Assembly (NCBI GenBank): GCA_002404675.1
Contig: DHKE01000039.1
Location: 6,419-38,411, forward strand
Origin: Porphyromonadaceae bacterium UBA4702
GTDB taxonomy: Bacteria > Bacteroidota > Bacteroidia > Bacteroidales > Muribaculaceae
Direction: 5' to 3'
Length of the DNA: 31,993 bases
The notes beneath the pieces were generated by a model. The model saw only the letters and a program-made list of their open reading frames with translations, made no database searches and was not told the DNA's origin. Both the position numbers and the translations under genes were made by a program. Below, in pieces: positions 1-7,741 of the stretch. Within the stretch, counting starts at the first letter, position 1, and each line of letters opens with the position of its first letter.

Positions 1-26
1 TTCAAGCCCATCCTGAAGCGCGAGAG

Positions 27-57
27 AAGACGCACCGCGAGGCGCGTCTTTGGTTGT
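27..57 (+). terminator. Probable intrinsic terminator of an upstream gene
   Basis: A 7-bp perfect stem (AAGACGC at 27-33 with GCGTCTT at 44-50) encloses a 10-nt loop and is followed by a T-rich stretch. One reading frame has a stop at 14-16 just before it, so a gene to the left of the window may end here. The tail is interrupted by GG, so the call is tentative. Confidence 0.45.
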
Positions 58-77
58 ATGCAGCGGGTGGATAGGGG

Positions 78-108
78 TTGCAGGTGTTGTCAGAAAGCAT
101 TACCTTTG
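78..108 (+). promoter_or_regulatory. Bacteroidota-type promoter for the toxin-antitoxin pair
   Basis: A -7 element TACCTTTG lies at 101-108, with TTG at 78-80 and a 20-bp spacer. This matches the Bacteroidota primary sigma consensus (TTG / TAnnTTTG). Transcription would start about 15 nt upstream of the antitoxin ATG at 128, after an A/T-rich leader. Confidence 0.65.
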
Positions 109-127
109 CAAATAAAATGATAGCACT

Positions 128-388
128 ATGGAAGTAACTGTTCCCAAGAAAAAGGCAACCATGTTCCGTCTTAATGCAGATCTGCTTGACCGGCTCAAGG
201 AGCTGGCTCGCCGTGAGCATCGCAGTTTGAACAACTATGTGGAGTGTGTGCTGCTCGATGTAGTTTATAATGAGCCTAATGAAACGACCATTGCCGCCGT
301 TAACGAGGCTCGCAGCGGTGCTTTGCGCAATACTACGCCTGTTGACACTTCGAGTGTTGAGGCAATGCTCAACTCGCTGGGAGTATGA
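128..388 (+). CDS. Type II antitoxin, ribbon-helix-helix-like (86 aa)
   Basis: Small protein with a basic start and a predicted strand-helix-helix core (about residues 11-45: a short strand MFRLNADLL, then a helix rich in Lys/Arg/Glu, then SLNNYVECVLLD). This is the pattern of MetJ/Arc antitoxins that bind operator DNA. The C-terminal half, including a VDTSSVEAML stretch near the end, would wrap the toxin. Its stop overlaps the start of the YafQ-like gene by 4 bases (ATGA), the usual antitoxin-first arrangement. By analogy with the family it neutralises the toxin and autorepresses the promoter just upstream. Toxin-antitoxin identity is strong from context; the exact antitoxin family is inferred. 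Confidence 0.8.
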   Translation: MEVTVPKKKATMFRLNADLLDRLKELARREHRSLNNYVECVLLDVVYNEPNETTIAAVNEARSGALRNTTPVDTSSVEAMLNSLGV

Positions 389-672
389 AGGCACTCCACC
401 CGTCTTCGCAGTTCAAGAAAGATGTCAAGCGGATTAGGAACAACCCACTCAAGCTTGCAAGGCTTAGGGAAGTCCTAGACATGCTGGCATCTGAAATAGA
501 GCTGCCTGAAAGGTACAAGGCTCATCGTCTTGTCGGAGACTACAAGGACTGCCTGGAGTGTCATATTGAGGGCGATTTCCTGCTTATCTGGTTTGACGAG
601 GCGGACCAGTCCATAAACCTGCTTCGCCTTGGCTCACATTCTGAACTGTTTGGCAAAGGCTCGAAGAAATGA
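385..672 (+). CDS. YafQ-family mRNA interferase toxin (95 aa)
   Basis: RelE/ParE-superfamily ribosome-dependent endoribonuclease of the YafQ branch. The family pattern is readable: a basic N-terminal helix (QFKKDVKRIR), then H47, the block DYKDCLECHIEGD (H60, D64), W69, and a terminal LLRLGSHSELF containing H85 and F89. These correspond in order to the His/Asp/His/Phe residues used by YafQ for cleavage of mRNA in the ribosomal A site. The length is typical. It overlaps the antitoxin by ATGA, so it should be translated by coupling. All expected catalytic positions are present, so the toxin is probably active. It is a solitary module with no phage or plasmid genes beside it. Confidence 0.88.
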   Translation: MKALHPSSQFKKDVKRIRNNPLKLARLREVLDMLASEIELPERYKAHRLVGDYKDCLECHIEGDFLLIWFDEADQSINLLRLGSHSELFGKGSKK

Positions 673-725
673 TATCCACGCGGCGGTTTTTCGGCCCAGT
701 GCGCGTATATGCCGTGTTTTTTTGC

Positions 726-733
726 TAACTTTG
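726..733 (+). promoter_or_regulatory. Probable -7 element upstream of yicC
   Basis: TAACTTTG matches TAnnTTTG exactly and sits 21 bp before the ATG at 755. No TTG is found at the standard 20-bp spacing, so only the -7 half is supported. Confidence 0.45.
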
Positions 734-754
734 TGGTAACAAAGCATTGGATTT

Positions 755-1627
755 ATGATATTGTCTATGACTGGCTTCGGCAGAGCCACAGTGGAATATT
801 GCCTCAATAAGATAACGGCTGAAGTGAAGTCGTTGAACAGCAAACAGTTGGATTTGCAGATGCGTGTCCCGTCTTATTACCGTGAACTTGAGCCGTCGTT
901 GCGTTCGCAGCTTGCGGACGCCGTGCACCGTGGCAAGCTGGACTTGTCGGTGACTGTCGAGAACCTTGGCGGTGAAGCGCCGGTGACGCTGAATGTGGCT
1001 GTCATGCGCACCTACAAGCGTCAGATAGAGGAGATGTGCGGTGAGCTGGGCATCGGCTGCCCGACGGACTGGGTGGGCCAGCTGATGCGTATGCCAGACG
1101 TGATGCACACGGAGACCCGCACCCTCGGCGAGGAGGAGATGGCTGCTGTACGCCGTGCCCTGGCTGATGCCGTGGAGGCTCTGACGGCGTTCCGCGCACA
1201 GGAGGGGGCAAAGCTGGAAGTGTTCTTCCGCAGCAAGATAGAGCGCATCAGTGAGCTGCTGGCGTTGGTTGACCCGTATGAGGCGGAGCGTGTGGAGAAG
1301 CTCCGCGAGAAGCTGGTGCTGCAGCTTGACAAGCTGCCTGGTGTCGAGGTTGACAGCGGACGGCTGGAGCAGGAGATGATATACTACATTGAGAAGCTCG
1401 ACGTGACCGAGGAGAAGACCCGCTTGCGTGCCCACCTGAACTATTTCATGGAGACCATGGGCGGCGAGCCGGGACAGGGCAAAAAGCTCGGCTTCATCGC
1501 ACAGGAGATGGGGCGCGAGATAAACACTCTCGGCTCGAAGTCGAACAACGCAGAAATGCAGCGCATCGTCGTGAAGATGAAGGACGAGCTTGAGCAGATC
1601 AAGGAGCAGGTGCTCAACGTGCTTTGA
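755..1627 (+). CDS. yicC: YicC family endoribonuclease-like protein (290 aa)
   Basis: Full-length YicC protein. The N-terminal YicC domain begins with the hallmark SMTGFGRA at residues 4-11 and the stretch VKSLNSKQLDLQMR. The C-terminal DUF1732 domain carries YYIEKLDVTEEKTRLRAHL and the conserved GKKLGFIAQEMGREINTLGSK. E. coli YicC has been reported as an endoribonuclease that takes part in small-RNA turnover; a similar RNA role is inferred here. It is followed by gmk after 30 bp. A yicC-gmk pair is common across bacteria, so the two are probably co-transcribed. Confidence 0.93.
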   Translation: MILSMTGFGRATVEYCLNKITAEVKSLNSKQLDLQMRVPSYYRELEPSLRSQLADAVHRGKLDLSVTVENLGGEAPVTLNVAVMRTYKRQIEEMCGELGIGCPTDWVGQLMRMPDVMHTETRTLGEEEMAAVRRALADAVEALTAFRAQEGAKLEVFFRSKIERISELLALVDPYEAERVEKLREKLVLQLDKLPGVEVDSGRLEQEMIYYIEKLDVTEEKTRLRAHLNYFMETMGGEPGQGKKLGFIAQEMGREINTLGSKSNNAEMQRIVVKMKDELEQIKEQVLNVL

Positions 1628-1657
1628 CAACAAACCTCACGCTGACAAGGACAAGCA

Positions 1658-2227
1658 ATGAAACAAGGGAAAATCATCATATTCTCCGCGCCGTCGGGCA
1701 GCGGCAAGTCTACCATAATACACCGCCTGATGGGTGACGAGCGTCTGCGCCTGGGCTTTTCGGTCTCTGCCACGAGCCGCAGCCCGCGTGCCGGCGAGGT
1801 GGACGGCAAGGACTATTTCTTCATCACCGCAGAGGAGTTTGACTCCGCTGTCCGCGCTGGACGCTTCATCGAGTGGGAGGAGGTGTACAACGGCACTCGC
1901 TACGGCACACTTTCATCAGAGGTGGAGCGTGTGGTAGGTGAGGGGCGCAACCTTGTCCTGGACATCGATGTCAAGGGCGGTGTCAACGTGAAGCGCATCT
2001 ACGGCGACCGCGCCCTGTCGGTGTTCATACAGCCGCCGTCGCTCGAGGTGCTTGCTGCGCGGCTGCGCGGCCGTGGCACTGACAGCGAGGAGGCGGTGGC
2101 TCGCCGCCTGGCCAAGGCGGAGGAGGAGCTGTCATACGCTCCGCAGTACGATGCCGTTGTTGTCAACGACGACCTGGACGAGGCTGTAGCGCAGGTCACG
2201 CGGCTTATTCTGGATTTCACAGCCTGA
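1658..2227 (+). CDS. gmk: Guanylate kinase (189 aa)
   Basis: Phosphorylates GMP to GDP with ATP in purine nucleotide synthesis and recycling; cytosolic. The P-loop SAPSGSGKST is at residues 9-18. The GMP-binding region follows with SVSATSRSPRAGEVDGKDYFF, then FIEWEEVYNGTRYGT. The LDIDVKGG segment and the lid arginines (RLRGRGTDSEE) are present. Length and domain order are normal. It lies 30 bp after yicC and 6 bp before nadD, so it is the middle gene of a three-gene operon. Confidence 0.97.
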   Translation: MKQGKIIIFSAPSGSGKSTIIHRLMGDERLRLGFSVSATSRSPRAGEVDGKDYFFITAEEFDSAVRAGRFIEWEEVYNGTRYGTLSSEVERVVGEGRNLVLDIDVKGGVNVKRIYGDRALSVFIQPPSLEVLAARLRGRGTDSEEAVARRLAKAEEELSYAPQYDAVVVNDDLDEAVAQVTRLILDFTA

Positions 2228-2233
2228 CAGGGG

Positions 2234-2830
2234 ATGACGGTAGGCGTTTACAGCGGCTCTTACGACCCGATACACATAGGCCATGCCATGGTCGCCTCGT
2301 ACATAGCGCAGAGCGGCTTGGTGGACTGCGTGTGGCTGCTGGTGAGCCGCCTCAACCCGCTGAAGCGCGGCGTGACAGCCCCCGCTGACGCTGCGCACCG
2401 TCTGCGCATGGCGGAGATAGCCGTCAGCGGCTGCCCATACCTGCGGGCTGACGGCATTGAGCTGTCGATGCCAGAGCCTTCCTATACCTACGACACGCTG
2501 CGCGAACTGTCGCGCCGCTGGCCGCAGCACCAGTTCCGGCTGGTGGTGGGGGCGGACAACATCCGCGTGTTTGACAAGTGGCGCAACCATGACCGCATCC
2601 TTGCGGAGTACGGCGTGATCGTTTTCGCCCGTCCCGGCTATGATGTCGAGGCCTCGGAGCTGCCGTCAGGGGCGGTGCTGCTGCCTGACACGCCTGAATG
2701 CCGGCTGTCCTCCACGTTCATACGCGGCGAGATAGCCGCATGCCGTGACGTGCGGTATTACCTGCCTGCCGGTGTCGCTGAATACATAGCCCGCGAGGGG
2801 CTGTACAGCGGCGGCGTCAGCCTATCTTGA
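2234..2830 (+). CDS. nadD: Nicotinate-nucleotide adenylyltransferase (198 aa)
   Basis: Adenylates nicotinic acid mononucleotide with ATP to give deamido-NAD in NAD+ biosynthesis. The nucleotidyltransferase signature GSYDPIHIGH is at residues 8-17, the central VGADNIRVFDKW block matches the NaMN-binding part of NadD, and the SSTFIR motif (ISSTxIR class) lies near the C terminus. The start at 2234 leaves six bases after the gmk stop and keeps the signature at the usual distance from the N terminus. Its 3' end overlaps the 3' end of rnfA on the other strand by 14 bp. Confidence 0.95.
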   Translation: MTVGVYSGSYDPIHIGHAMVASYIAQSGLVDCVWLLVSRLNPLKRGVTAPADAAHRLRMAEIAVSGCPYLRADGIELSMPEPSYTYDTLRELSRRWPQHQFRLVVGADNIRVFDKWRNHDRILAEYGVIVFARPGYDVEASELPSGAVLLPDTPECRLSSTFIRGEIAACRDVRYYLPAGVAEYIAREGLYSGGVSLS

Positions 2831-3398
2831 TGCCTGAAAATCCCATGAATGCCATTGCCAGCAGCCCGGCGCAGATGAGCGCGATGGGCACTCCGCGCAT
2901 CCCTTTCGGGGTGTCGCTGAGGTCGAGCTGTTCGCGTATGCCGGCAAATATCCACAGGGCGAGGGTGAATCCCAGCGAGGTGGAGAAGCCGTAGACGACG
3001 GATTCCATGAGCGAGAAGCCCTTCTGTATCACGAGTATCGCGACGCCCAGGACGGCGCAGTTGGTCGTGATGAGGGGCAGGAACACGCCGAGCGACTTGT
3101 AGAGTGCGGGGGTGATTTTCTTGAGTATGATCTCGAGCATCTGCACCAGGAACGCGATGACGAGTATGAACACTATGGTCTGCAGGAACTGCAGGTCGAG
3201 GGGAGTGAGGACGTATGTCTGCAGCAGCCATGCTACGGCAGTGGCGAGCGTTATGACGAATGTCACCGCTGCCCCCATGCCGAGGGCGGAGCTTATCTTC
3301 TTCGACACGCCGAGGAACGGGCATACGCCGAGGAACTGCGAGAGGACGATGTTGTTGATGAAAATCGCGGTGACGATTATGGATATGTATGTCAGCAT
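2817..3398 (-). CDS. rnfA: Rnf electron transport complex subunit A (193 aa)
   Basis: Integral membrane subunit of the Rnf ferredoxin:NAD+ oxidoreductase, which couples electron transfer from reduced ferredoxin to NAD+ to export of Na+ or H+. The N terminus (IFINNIVLSQFLGVCPFLGVSKK) is diagnostic for RnfA/NqrE and contains the conserved Cys of the first half. The pseudo-symmetric second half has TNCAVLGVAILV with the matching Cys. About six membrane helices are expected. It is the last gene of the rnfBCDGEA run, 8 bp after rnfE. No terminator is visible because its end lies inside nadD. Confidence 0.95.
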   Translation of the reverse strand: MLTYISIIVTAIFINNIVLSQFLGVCPFLGVSKKISSALGMGAAVTFVITLATAVAWLLQTYVLTPLDLQFLQTIVFILVIAFLVQMLEIILKKITPALYKSLGVFLPLITTNCAVLGVAILVIQKGFSLMESVVYGFSTSLGFTLALWIFAGIREQLDLSDTPKGMRGVPIALICAGLLAMAFMGFSGIKIG

Positions 3399-3406
3399 GG
3401 TCTGTG

Positions 3407-4000
3407 TCAGCAGGATTTGTTTCTGATTTTGTTAACTATGGCGATGAGGTATCCGAGCGCGAGGAACGCTCCCGGGGCGAGGACGAACAGCAGTATGCCG
3501 TAGTCTTCGGGGTAGATGCGCATGCCGAAGAGCATGCCTGTGCCCAGCAGCTCGCGCACAGCGCCGAGAATGGTAAGTGCGAAGGCGAAGCCTATGCCGC
3601 AGCCCAGCCCGTCGCACAGTGAGGCCAGCACGCCGTTCTTGCCGGCGAAAGCCTCGGCGCGTCCCAGCAGGATGCAGTTGACCACGATGAGCGGTATGAA
3701 GATGCCCAGCGAGGCGTTGAGCGCGGGCAGGTAGGCGTTGATGCACAGCTGCAGCACGGTGACGAATGACGCTATGACGACGATGTATGCCGGTATGCGC
3801 ACCTTGTCGGGGATGAGCGGCTTGATGGCGGAAATTGCGGCGTTGGAGCAAACGAGCACCGCTGCCGTGGCCAGGCCCATCATCATGCCGTTCATGGCCG
3901 AGGATGTCGTGCCGAGGGTGGCGCACATGCCCAGCAGCAACACCAGGACGGGGTTGCCGGGGATGATGCCGTTGTATATTATGCTGAGGTACTTTTTCAT
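3407..4000 (-). CDS. rnfE: Rnf electron transport complex subunit E (197 aa)
   Basis: Homologue of RnfE/NqrD and inverted-topology partner of RnfA. It opens with YNGIIPGNPVLVLLLGMCATLGTTSSAMNG, typical of RnfE, and the second half has IFIPLIVVNCILLGRAEAFA, again with the paired Cys. In Rnf/Nqr structures these Cys residues of the A and E subunits hold an iron-sulfur centre inside the membrane. The start overlaps the rnfG stop by ATGA, so translation is coupled. Confidence 0.95.
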   Translation of the reverse strand: MKKYLSIIYNGIIPGNPVLVLLLGMCATLGTTSSAMNGMMMGLATAAVLVCSNAAISAIKPLIPDKVRIPAYIVVIASFVTVLQLCINAYLPALNASLGIFIPLIVVNCILLGRAEAFAGKNGVLASLCDGLGCGIGFAFALTILGAVRELLGTGMLFGMRIYPEDYGILLFVLAPGAFLALGYLIAIVNKIRNKSC

Positions 4001-4608
4001 TTCATGCCTCCTTTCTGCTGTTGGTATTGTGTGTATGCCTCAAAGGCGTCGCGCATGGCCTCGAGGAATGCGCGTGACGAGATGGTGGCGGCGGTGATGC
4101 CGTCCACGGTGCCGTTATTGTCCTTGTCTTTGGTCACGTACAGCGGCTCTGTCGTGGGGTTCTTGCCGATTACGCTGCGGCTGGCTGTCGTGTCGCGGAA
4201 CCATGTCTGCATCTTCGAGCCGAGCCCCGGGGTTTCGCCCTGCTGCAGCACCTGGTAGTCGCGTATTGTGCCGTCGGCGTTGAAGCCCGCCATTACTGAC
4301 ACTTCGCCGGCAAACCCGTTCTGCGACGAGGACTTGACTGCAGCTCCGGCGAGCGTGCCGCCGCTGTATGCCGGGTATACGGTGCAGGCAGTGCCGTCCT
4401 GAGCGGTGTATTCCCACTTGTCGGCAGTCGGGTCGTTGTCAAACTGCGGCGTGACCTGGCGTATTGCGTCTAACTGCCGCTGTGCGTCCTGGCGGGCTAT
4501 CGGCTCTTTGGTGACGGCGTATACCGCGCCGAGGACGGCTCCGGCGATTATGGTGATGCAGCCCAGTGACAGCACCATGTTGACGAGCGTGGATTGCGGC
4601 CGTTTCAT
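3997..4608 (-). CDS. rnfG: Rnf electron transport complex subunit G, flavoprotein (203 aa)
   Basis: FMN-binding subunit with one N-terminal membrane anchor (residues about 9-30) and a periplasmic FMN-binding domain. The covalent flavin motif near the C terminus reads DGITAATISSRAF, corresponding to the S/T-G-A-T flavinylation motif, with Ala in place of the usual Gly. The reading frame stays open upstream to 4923, but ATG 4608 is the real start: a strong AAAGGAGG lies just before it and it overlaps the rnfD stop by ATGA. The upstream extension is low-complexity Arg/His/Pro sequence produced by out-of-frame rnfD. Confidence 0.94.
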   Translation of the reverse strand: MKRPQSTLVNMVLSLGCITIIAGAVLGAVYAVTKEPIARQDAQRQLDAIRQVTPQFDNDPTADKWEYTAQDGTACTVYPAYSGGTLAGAAVKSSSQNGFAGEVSVMAGFNADGTIRDYQVLQQGETPGLGSKMQTWFRDTTASRSVIGKNPTTEPLYVTKDKDNNGTVDGITAATISSRAFLEAMRDAFEAYTQYQQQKGGMK

Positions 4609-5549
4609 TTCTTCCTCCTTTCTCCGAGTATGCGCGGGCGGCAGTAGCGGTTGATGAGCGGGGTGAAGCTGTTCATGAGCAGTATGGCAAATGACATCCC
4701 CTCGGGATAGCTGCCGAAGCGGCGAATGACTATCGTTATCGCGCCGATGAGTATGCCGTAGATGATCTGTCCTGTGCGTGTCATTGGGGAGGTGACATAG
4801 TCTGTAGCCATGAACACCGCGCCGAGGAGCATGCCTCCGGAGAGGAGGTCGAGCAGGGGGCTTCCGCCCAAAGCCCAGGAGAGCAGCGCGGCTGACGCGA
4901 GTATCGACACGGGGATGTGCCATGTGACGGTGCGTGTGAGCAGCAGGTATGCCAGCCCGGTGAGTATGGCTATCGCGCCTACCTCGCCGGCGGAGCCGTT
5001 CATGTTGCCGATGAGCAGCCCGGCCATGTCAGCGGTCGAAGCGTCCACCTGCCCGGCGTTGAGTGCCACGAGGAATGTCGCGCCTGTCGAAGCGTCTGCG
5101 CCTGAAGGTATGCCTGTAGGCCATGTTGTCATGGCAGCGGGGAACGACAGCAGCAGGAACACGCGGCCTACCAGGGCGGGGTTCCAGATGTTCTGCCCCA
5201 GTCCGCCGAAGGACATCTTGCCGATGCCTATCGCCACGACTGCGCCGATGACGACCATCCACCAGGGGAGTATGCTCGGCACGTTCATTGCCAGCAGCAG
5301 GCCGGTGATTACGGCAGAGCCGTCGGCGAGCGTCTGGCGGCGTTTGAGCAGCAGCCGGTCTATCGCCCACTCGGCGAGCAGGCAGGCGGCGACGCTTGTC
5401 ACGGTGACTGCCAGCGCGGGCAGCCCGAAGGTGTAGAATGATATGGCGAGAGCCGGCAGGAGGGCTATAACGACGTTCCACATGCACTGGCGTATGCTCT
5501 TGCCTGAGTGTATGTGGGGCGATATGGAGACGGTCAGTTTGTTTTCCAT
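4605..5549 (-). CDS. rnfD: Rnf electron transport complex subunit D (314 aa)
   Basis: Polytopic membrane subunit carrying covalent FMN. The N terminus (VSISPHIHSGKSIRQCMWNV) matches RnfD/NqrB. MSFGGLGQNIWNPALVGRVFLL is the conserved central block, and DASTGATFL holds the TGAT flavinylation site. The C-terminal half includes the family segment GGMLLGAVFMATDYVTSPMT. Hydrophobicity suggests eight or more helices. It lies 22 bp after rnfC and overlaps rnfG by 4 bases. Confidence 0.95.
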   Translation of the reverse strand: MENKLTVSISPHIHSGKSIRQCMWNVVIALLPALAISFYTFGLPALAVTVTSVAACLLAEWAIDRLLLKRRQTLADGSAVITGLLLAMNVPSILPWWMVVIGAVVAIGIGKMSFGGLGQNIWNPALVGRVFLLLSFPAAMTTWPTGIPSGADASTGATFLVALNAGQVDASTADMAGLLIGNMNGSAGEVGAIAILTGLAYLLLTRTVTWHIPVSILASAALLSWALGGSPLLDLLSGGMLLGAVFMATDYVTSPMTRTGQIIYGILIGAITIVIRRFGSYPEGMSFAILLMNSFTPLINRYCRPRILGERRKK

Positions 5550-5571
5550 TGTGTGGTGGAGGTGTGTGTTG

Positions 5572-6879
5572 TCAGCGTTTCTTGAGGTTCATTTTGGCCA
5601 GCTTGATATGGTCGAGTATCGGGCGTGCGGAGGGGCATGAGTATGAGCAGCAGCCGCACTCTATGCAGTTCATCACGCCGTGCGAACGAGCGTCGTCCCA
5701 GCGGCTGTGCACGGCGTGGAGCATTAGCAGGTACGGCTCGAGCCCCATCGGGCAGGCGTCCACGCACCTGCCGCAGCGTATGCATGGCCCGGCGGCGCGG
5801 CGCGACGACATATCCCGCGGCAGCACGAGTATTCCGCTCGTGCCTTTGGTCGAGGGTGCGTCGAGGCAGCTCACTGCACGACCCATCATCGGGCCTCCGG
5901 CGATGACCTTGCCGGTGTCTTCGGGCAGTCCTCCTGCGGCCTCGATGAGCGCGGACAGGGGCGTGCCGAAGGGGGCGAGGTAGTTGCCGGGGCGTTGCAG
6001 CGACGGCCCTGTGACGGTGACGATGCGGCGGGTGAGGGGGAGGCGCATGATGACGGCCTGGTGTACGGCGTATGCCGTGGCTACGTTGTCCACGATGCAG
6101 CCCACGTCTACGGGCAGCCCGCCTGCCGGGACTTCCCTGCCGGTGAGAGCCTGTATGAGCTGTTTCTCGCCGCCTTGCGGATATTTCTTCTTGAGCGTGA
6201 CGACCTCGATGTCAGGGTATTGCGCGGCGGCCTGAAGCATGGCGGCTATGGCCTGGGGCTTGTTCTCCTCGATGCCGACAATGGCGCGGCTGACGCTGAC
6301 GCTGCGCATGATGAGGCGTGTGCCGGAGATGATCTCCGCCGCGCCGGTTCGCATCAGCTGGTCGTCGCAGGTCAGGTACGGCTCGCACTCCGCCCCGTTG
6401 ATTATTATGGTGTCAGGCACTTTCCCCTCGGGGGGCGAGAGCTTCACGTGGGTGGGGAATGTCGCTCCGCCGAGGCCGACTATGCCGCTGTCGCCTACGG
6501 CCTTGACTATCTCTGCTGGCGTGAGGGCTTCTGCCTCCTCTGCGGTGAGTGGCGCGGGACTGGTGTCCTGCGCCTCGGCGTCGGGGGTGATGATTATAGC
6601 GTCTTGCCACTGCCCTTGTGGCGTGTGCACGCGGTCCAGCTTCCTGACCGTGCCGGTGACGGGGGAGTGCACGGGCGCGCCTACGAACCCTCCTGCCTCT
6701 GCTATCATCTGTCCGCGCTGCACCGTGTCGCCGGCCTTTACAAGGGGCTTGGAGGGTGCGCCGATGGCTTGTGAGAGCGGCAGCGCGAGTTCGGCGGGCA
6801 TCGGTATCGGGGCGACGGCGGCCTCTGATGTCAGCTTGCTGCCGTCGGGGTGTATGCCTCCTTTTCTGAATGTCTTCAT
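5572..6879 (-). CDS. rnfC: Rnf electron transport complex subunit C (435 aa)
   Basis: Peripheral subunit that handles NADH/NAD+ and FMN. Order of domains: N-terminal RnfC barrel-sandwich region (FRKGGIHPDGSKL; HSPVTGTVRKLD), a Rossmann-like flavin/NAD region (GLGGATFPTHVKL followed by INGAECEPYLTCDD), an SLBB-like segment, and a C-terminal ferredoxin module with two 4Fe-4S motifs, CIRCGRCVDACP and CIECGCCSYSCP. The length is close to the compact RnfC of other Bacteroidales, without the long Lys/Ala tail of gammaproteobacteria. It starts 2 bp after the rnfB stop. Confidence 0.96.
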   Translation of the reverse strand: MKTFRKGGIHPDGSKLTSEAAVAPIPMPAELALPLSQAIGAPSKPLVKAGDTVQRGQMIAEAGGFVGAPVHSPVTGTVRKLDRVHTPQGQWQDAIIITPDAEAQDTSPAPLTAEEAEALTPAEIVKAVGDSGIVGLGGATFPTHVKLSPPEGKVPDTIIINGAECEPYLTCDDQLMRTGAAEIISGTRLIMRSVSVSRAIVGIEENKPQAIAAMLQAAAQYPDIEVVTLKKKYPQGGEKQLIQALTGREVPAGGLPVDVGCIVDNVATAYAVHQAVIMRLPLTRRIVTVTGPSLQRPGNYLAPFGTPLSALIEAAGGLPEDTGKVIAGGPMMGRAVSCLDAPSTKGTSGILVLPRDMSSRRAAGPCIRCGRCVDACPMGLEPYLLMLHAVHSRWDDARSHGVMNCIECGCCSYSCPSARPILDHIKLAKMNLKKR

Positions 6880-6881
6880 TG

Positions 6882-7727
6882 TCAGCTGTTTTGAGAGGGT
6901 ATAACTGAGGGGTCAGGTGTGCCGTGCGCTGTGATGCACTTGCGCGGGCATGCCTCGATGCACAGCCCGCAGCCGATGCACCGTGAAGCGTCGATGTGCG
7001 ACAGGAAGCTGTCTATGGTCACTGCGCCGGAGGGGCATACCCTCTTGCACTTGGAGCAGCCGATGCATGAACTGTCGCACTCCTTCATAGCCACCGGGCC
7101 TTTGTCGCGGTTGACGCACGTCACCCATACCAGCGCCTTGCCGGGCGTGTGCTGCTGCAGCTCGATGATGCCTCGCGGGCAGCCCTTGGCGCACAGCCCG
7201 CAGCCTACGCAGCGGTCGAAGTCCACCACAGGCATGCTTGTAGCCGCGTCCATTGTGATTACGCCGTAGGGGCAAGCCCGGGCGCAGTCGCCGCAGCCGA
7301 GGCAGCCGTGGGGGCAGTCGCGCTCGCCGCTGCACGTGGCGGCCTCTATGGCGCATGAGCGCACGCCGTCATACGTGACGCGCTTGTCACGCTGCGAGCA
7401 TCCGGCGCTGCAGCGCACCACTGCCACCCGGCGTATGGTCTCTCCGGCCTTCAGCCCGAGCAGCGCGGCTATCCCCTGCATGGTCTTGTCGCCGCCGACC
7501 GGGCAGCTGAGTGAGTCCAGCGAACTTGCGCTGACGCACGCCGCCGCGAAGGCGTGGCATCCGCTATGTCCGCAGCTGCCGCAGTTTGCCCCGGGCAGCA
7601 GCGCCTCGACCTCGCCGATGCGCGGGTCCTCGCAGACGTGAAACCGCCTGGCGACGAACCACAGCACTGCCGCCGCGATGATGCCGGTGACGCCCAGCAC
7701 CGCTATTGTTATCCAAATGGTGTCCAT
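6882..7727 (-). CDS. rnfB: Rnf electron transport complex subunit B, polyferredoxin (281 aa)
   Basis: Ferredoxin-accepting subunit. One N-terminal membrane helix (residues about 4-26) is followed by the Fe-S domain GANCGSCGHSGCHAFA ... CPVGG. Four classical CxxCxxCxxxCP motifs come after it (CLGCGDCARACP, CVGCGLCAKGCP, CIGCSKCKRVCP, CIGCGLCIEACP), so about five 4Fe-4S clusters are predicted. This is the extended RnfB seen in anaerobes, whereas enterobacterial RsxB has fewer. It is the first rnf gene and lies 14 bp after the RseC-like gene. Confidence 0.96.
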   Translation of the reverse strand: MDTIWITIAVLGVTGIIAAAVLWFVARRFHVCEDPRIGEVEALLPGANCGSCGHSGCHAFAAACVSASSLDSLSCPVGGDKTMQGIAALLGLKAGETIRRVAVVRCSAGCSQRDKRVTYDGVRSCAIEAATCSGERDCPHGCLGCGDCARACPYGVITMDAATSMPVVDFDRCVGCGLCAKGCPRGIIELQQHTPGKALVWVTCVNRDKGPVAMKECDSSCIGCSKCKRVCPSGAVTIDSFLSHIDASRCIGCGLCIEACPRKCITAHGTPDPSVIPSQNS

Positions 7728-7741
7728 ATCAAGAAGTGTGT

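Noticed and set aside
725..1633. Long open frame opposite yicC (about 300 codons)
   Set aside because: Its product is Leu/His-rich with no motif, and the plus strand carries an unmistakable full-length YicC. It is a shadow of high-GC codon use.
4609..4923. Upstream extension of the rnfG frame
   Set aside because: The extra residues are Arg/His/Pro-rich out-of-frame rnfD. ATG 4608 has a strong ribosome binding site and overlaps the rnfD stop.
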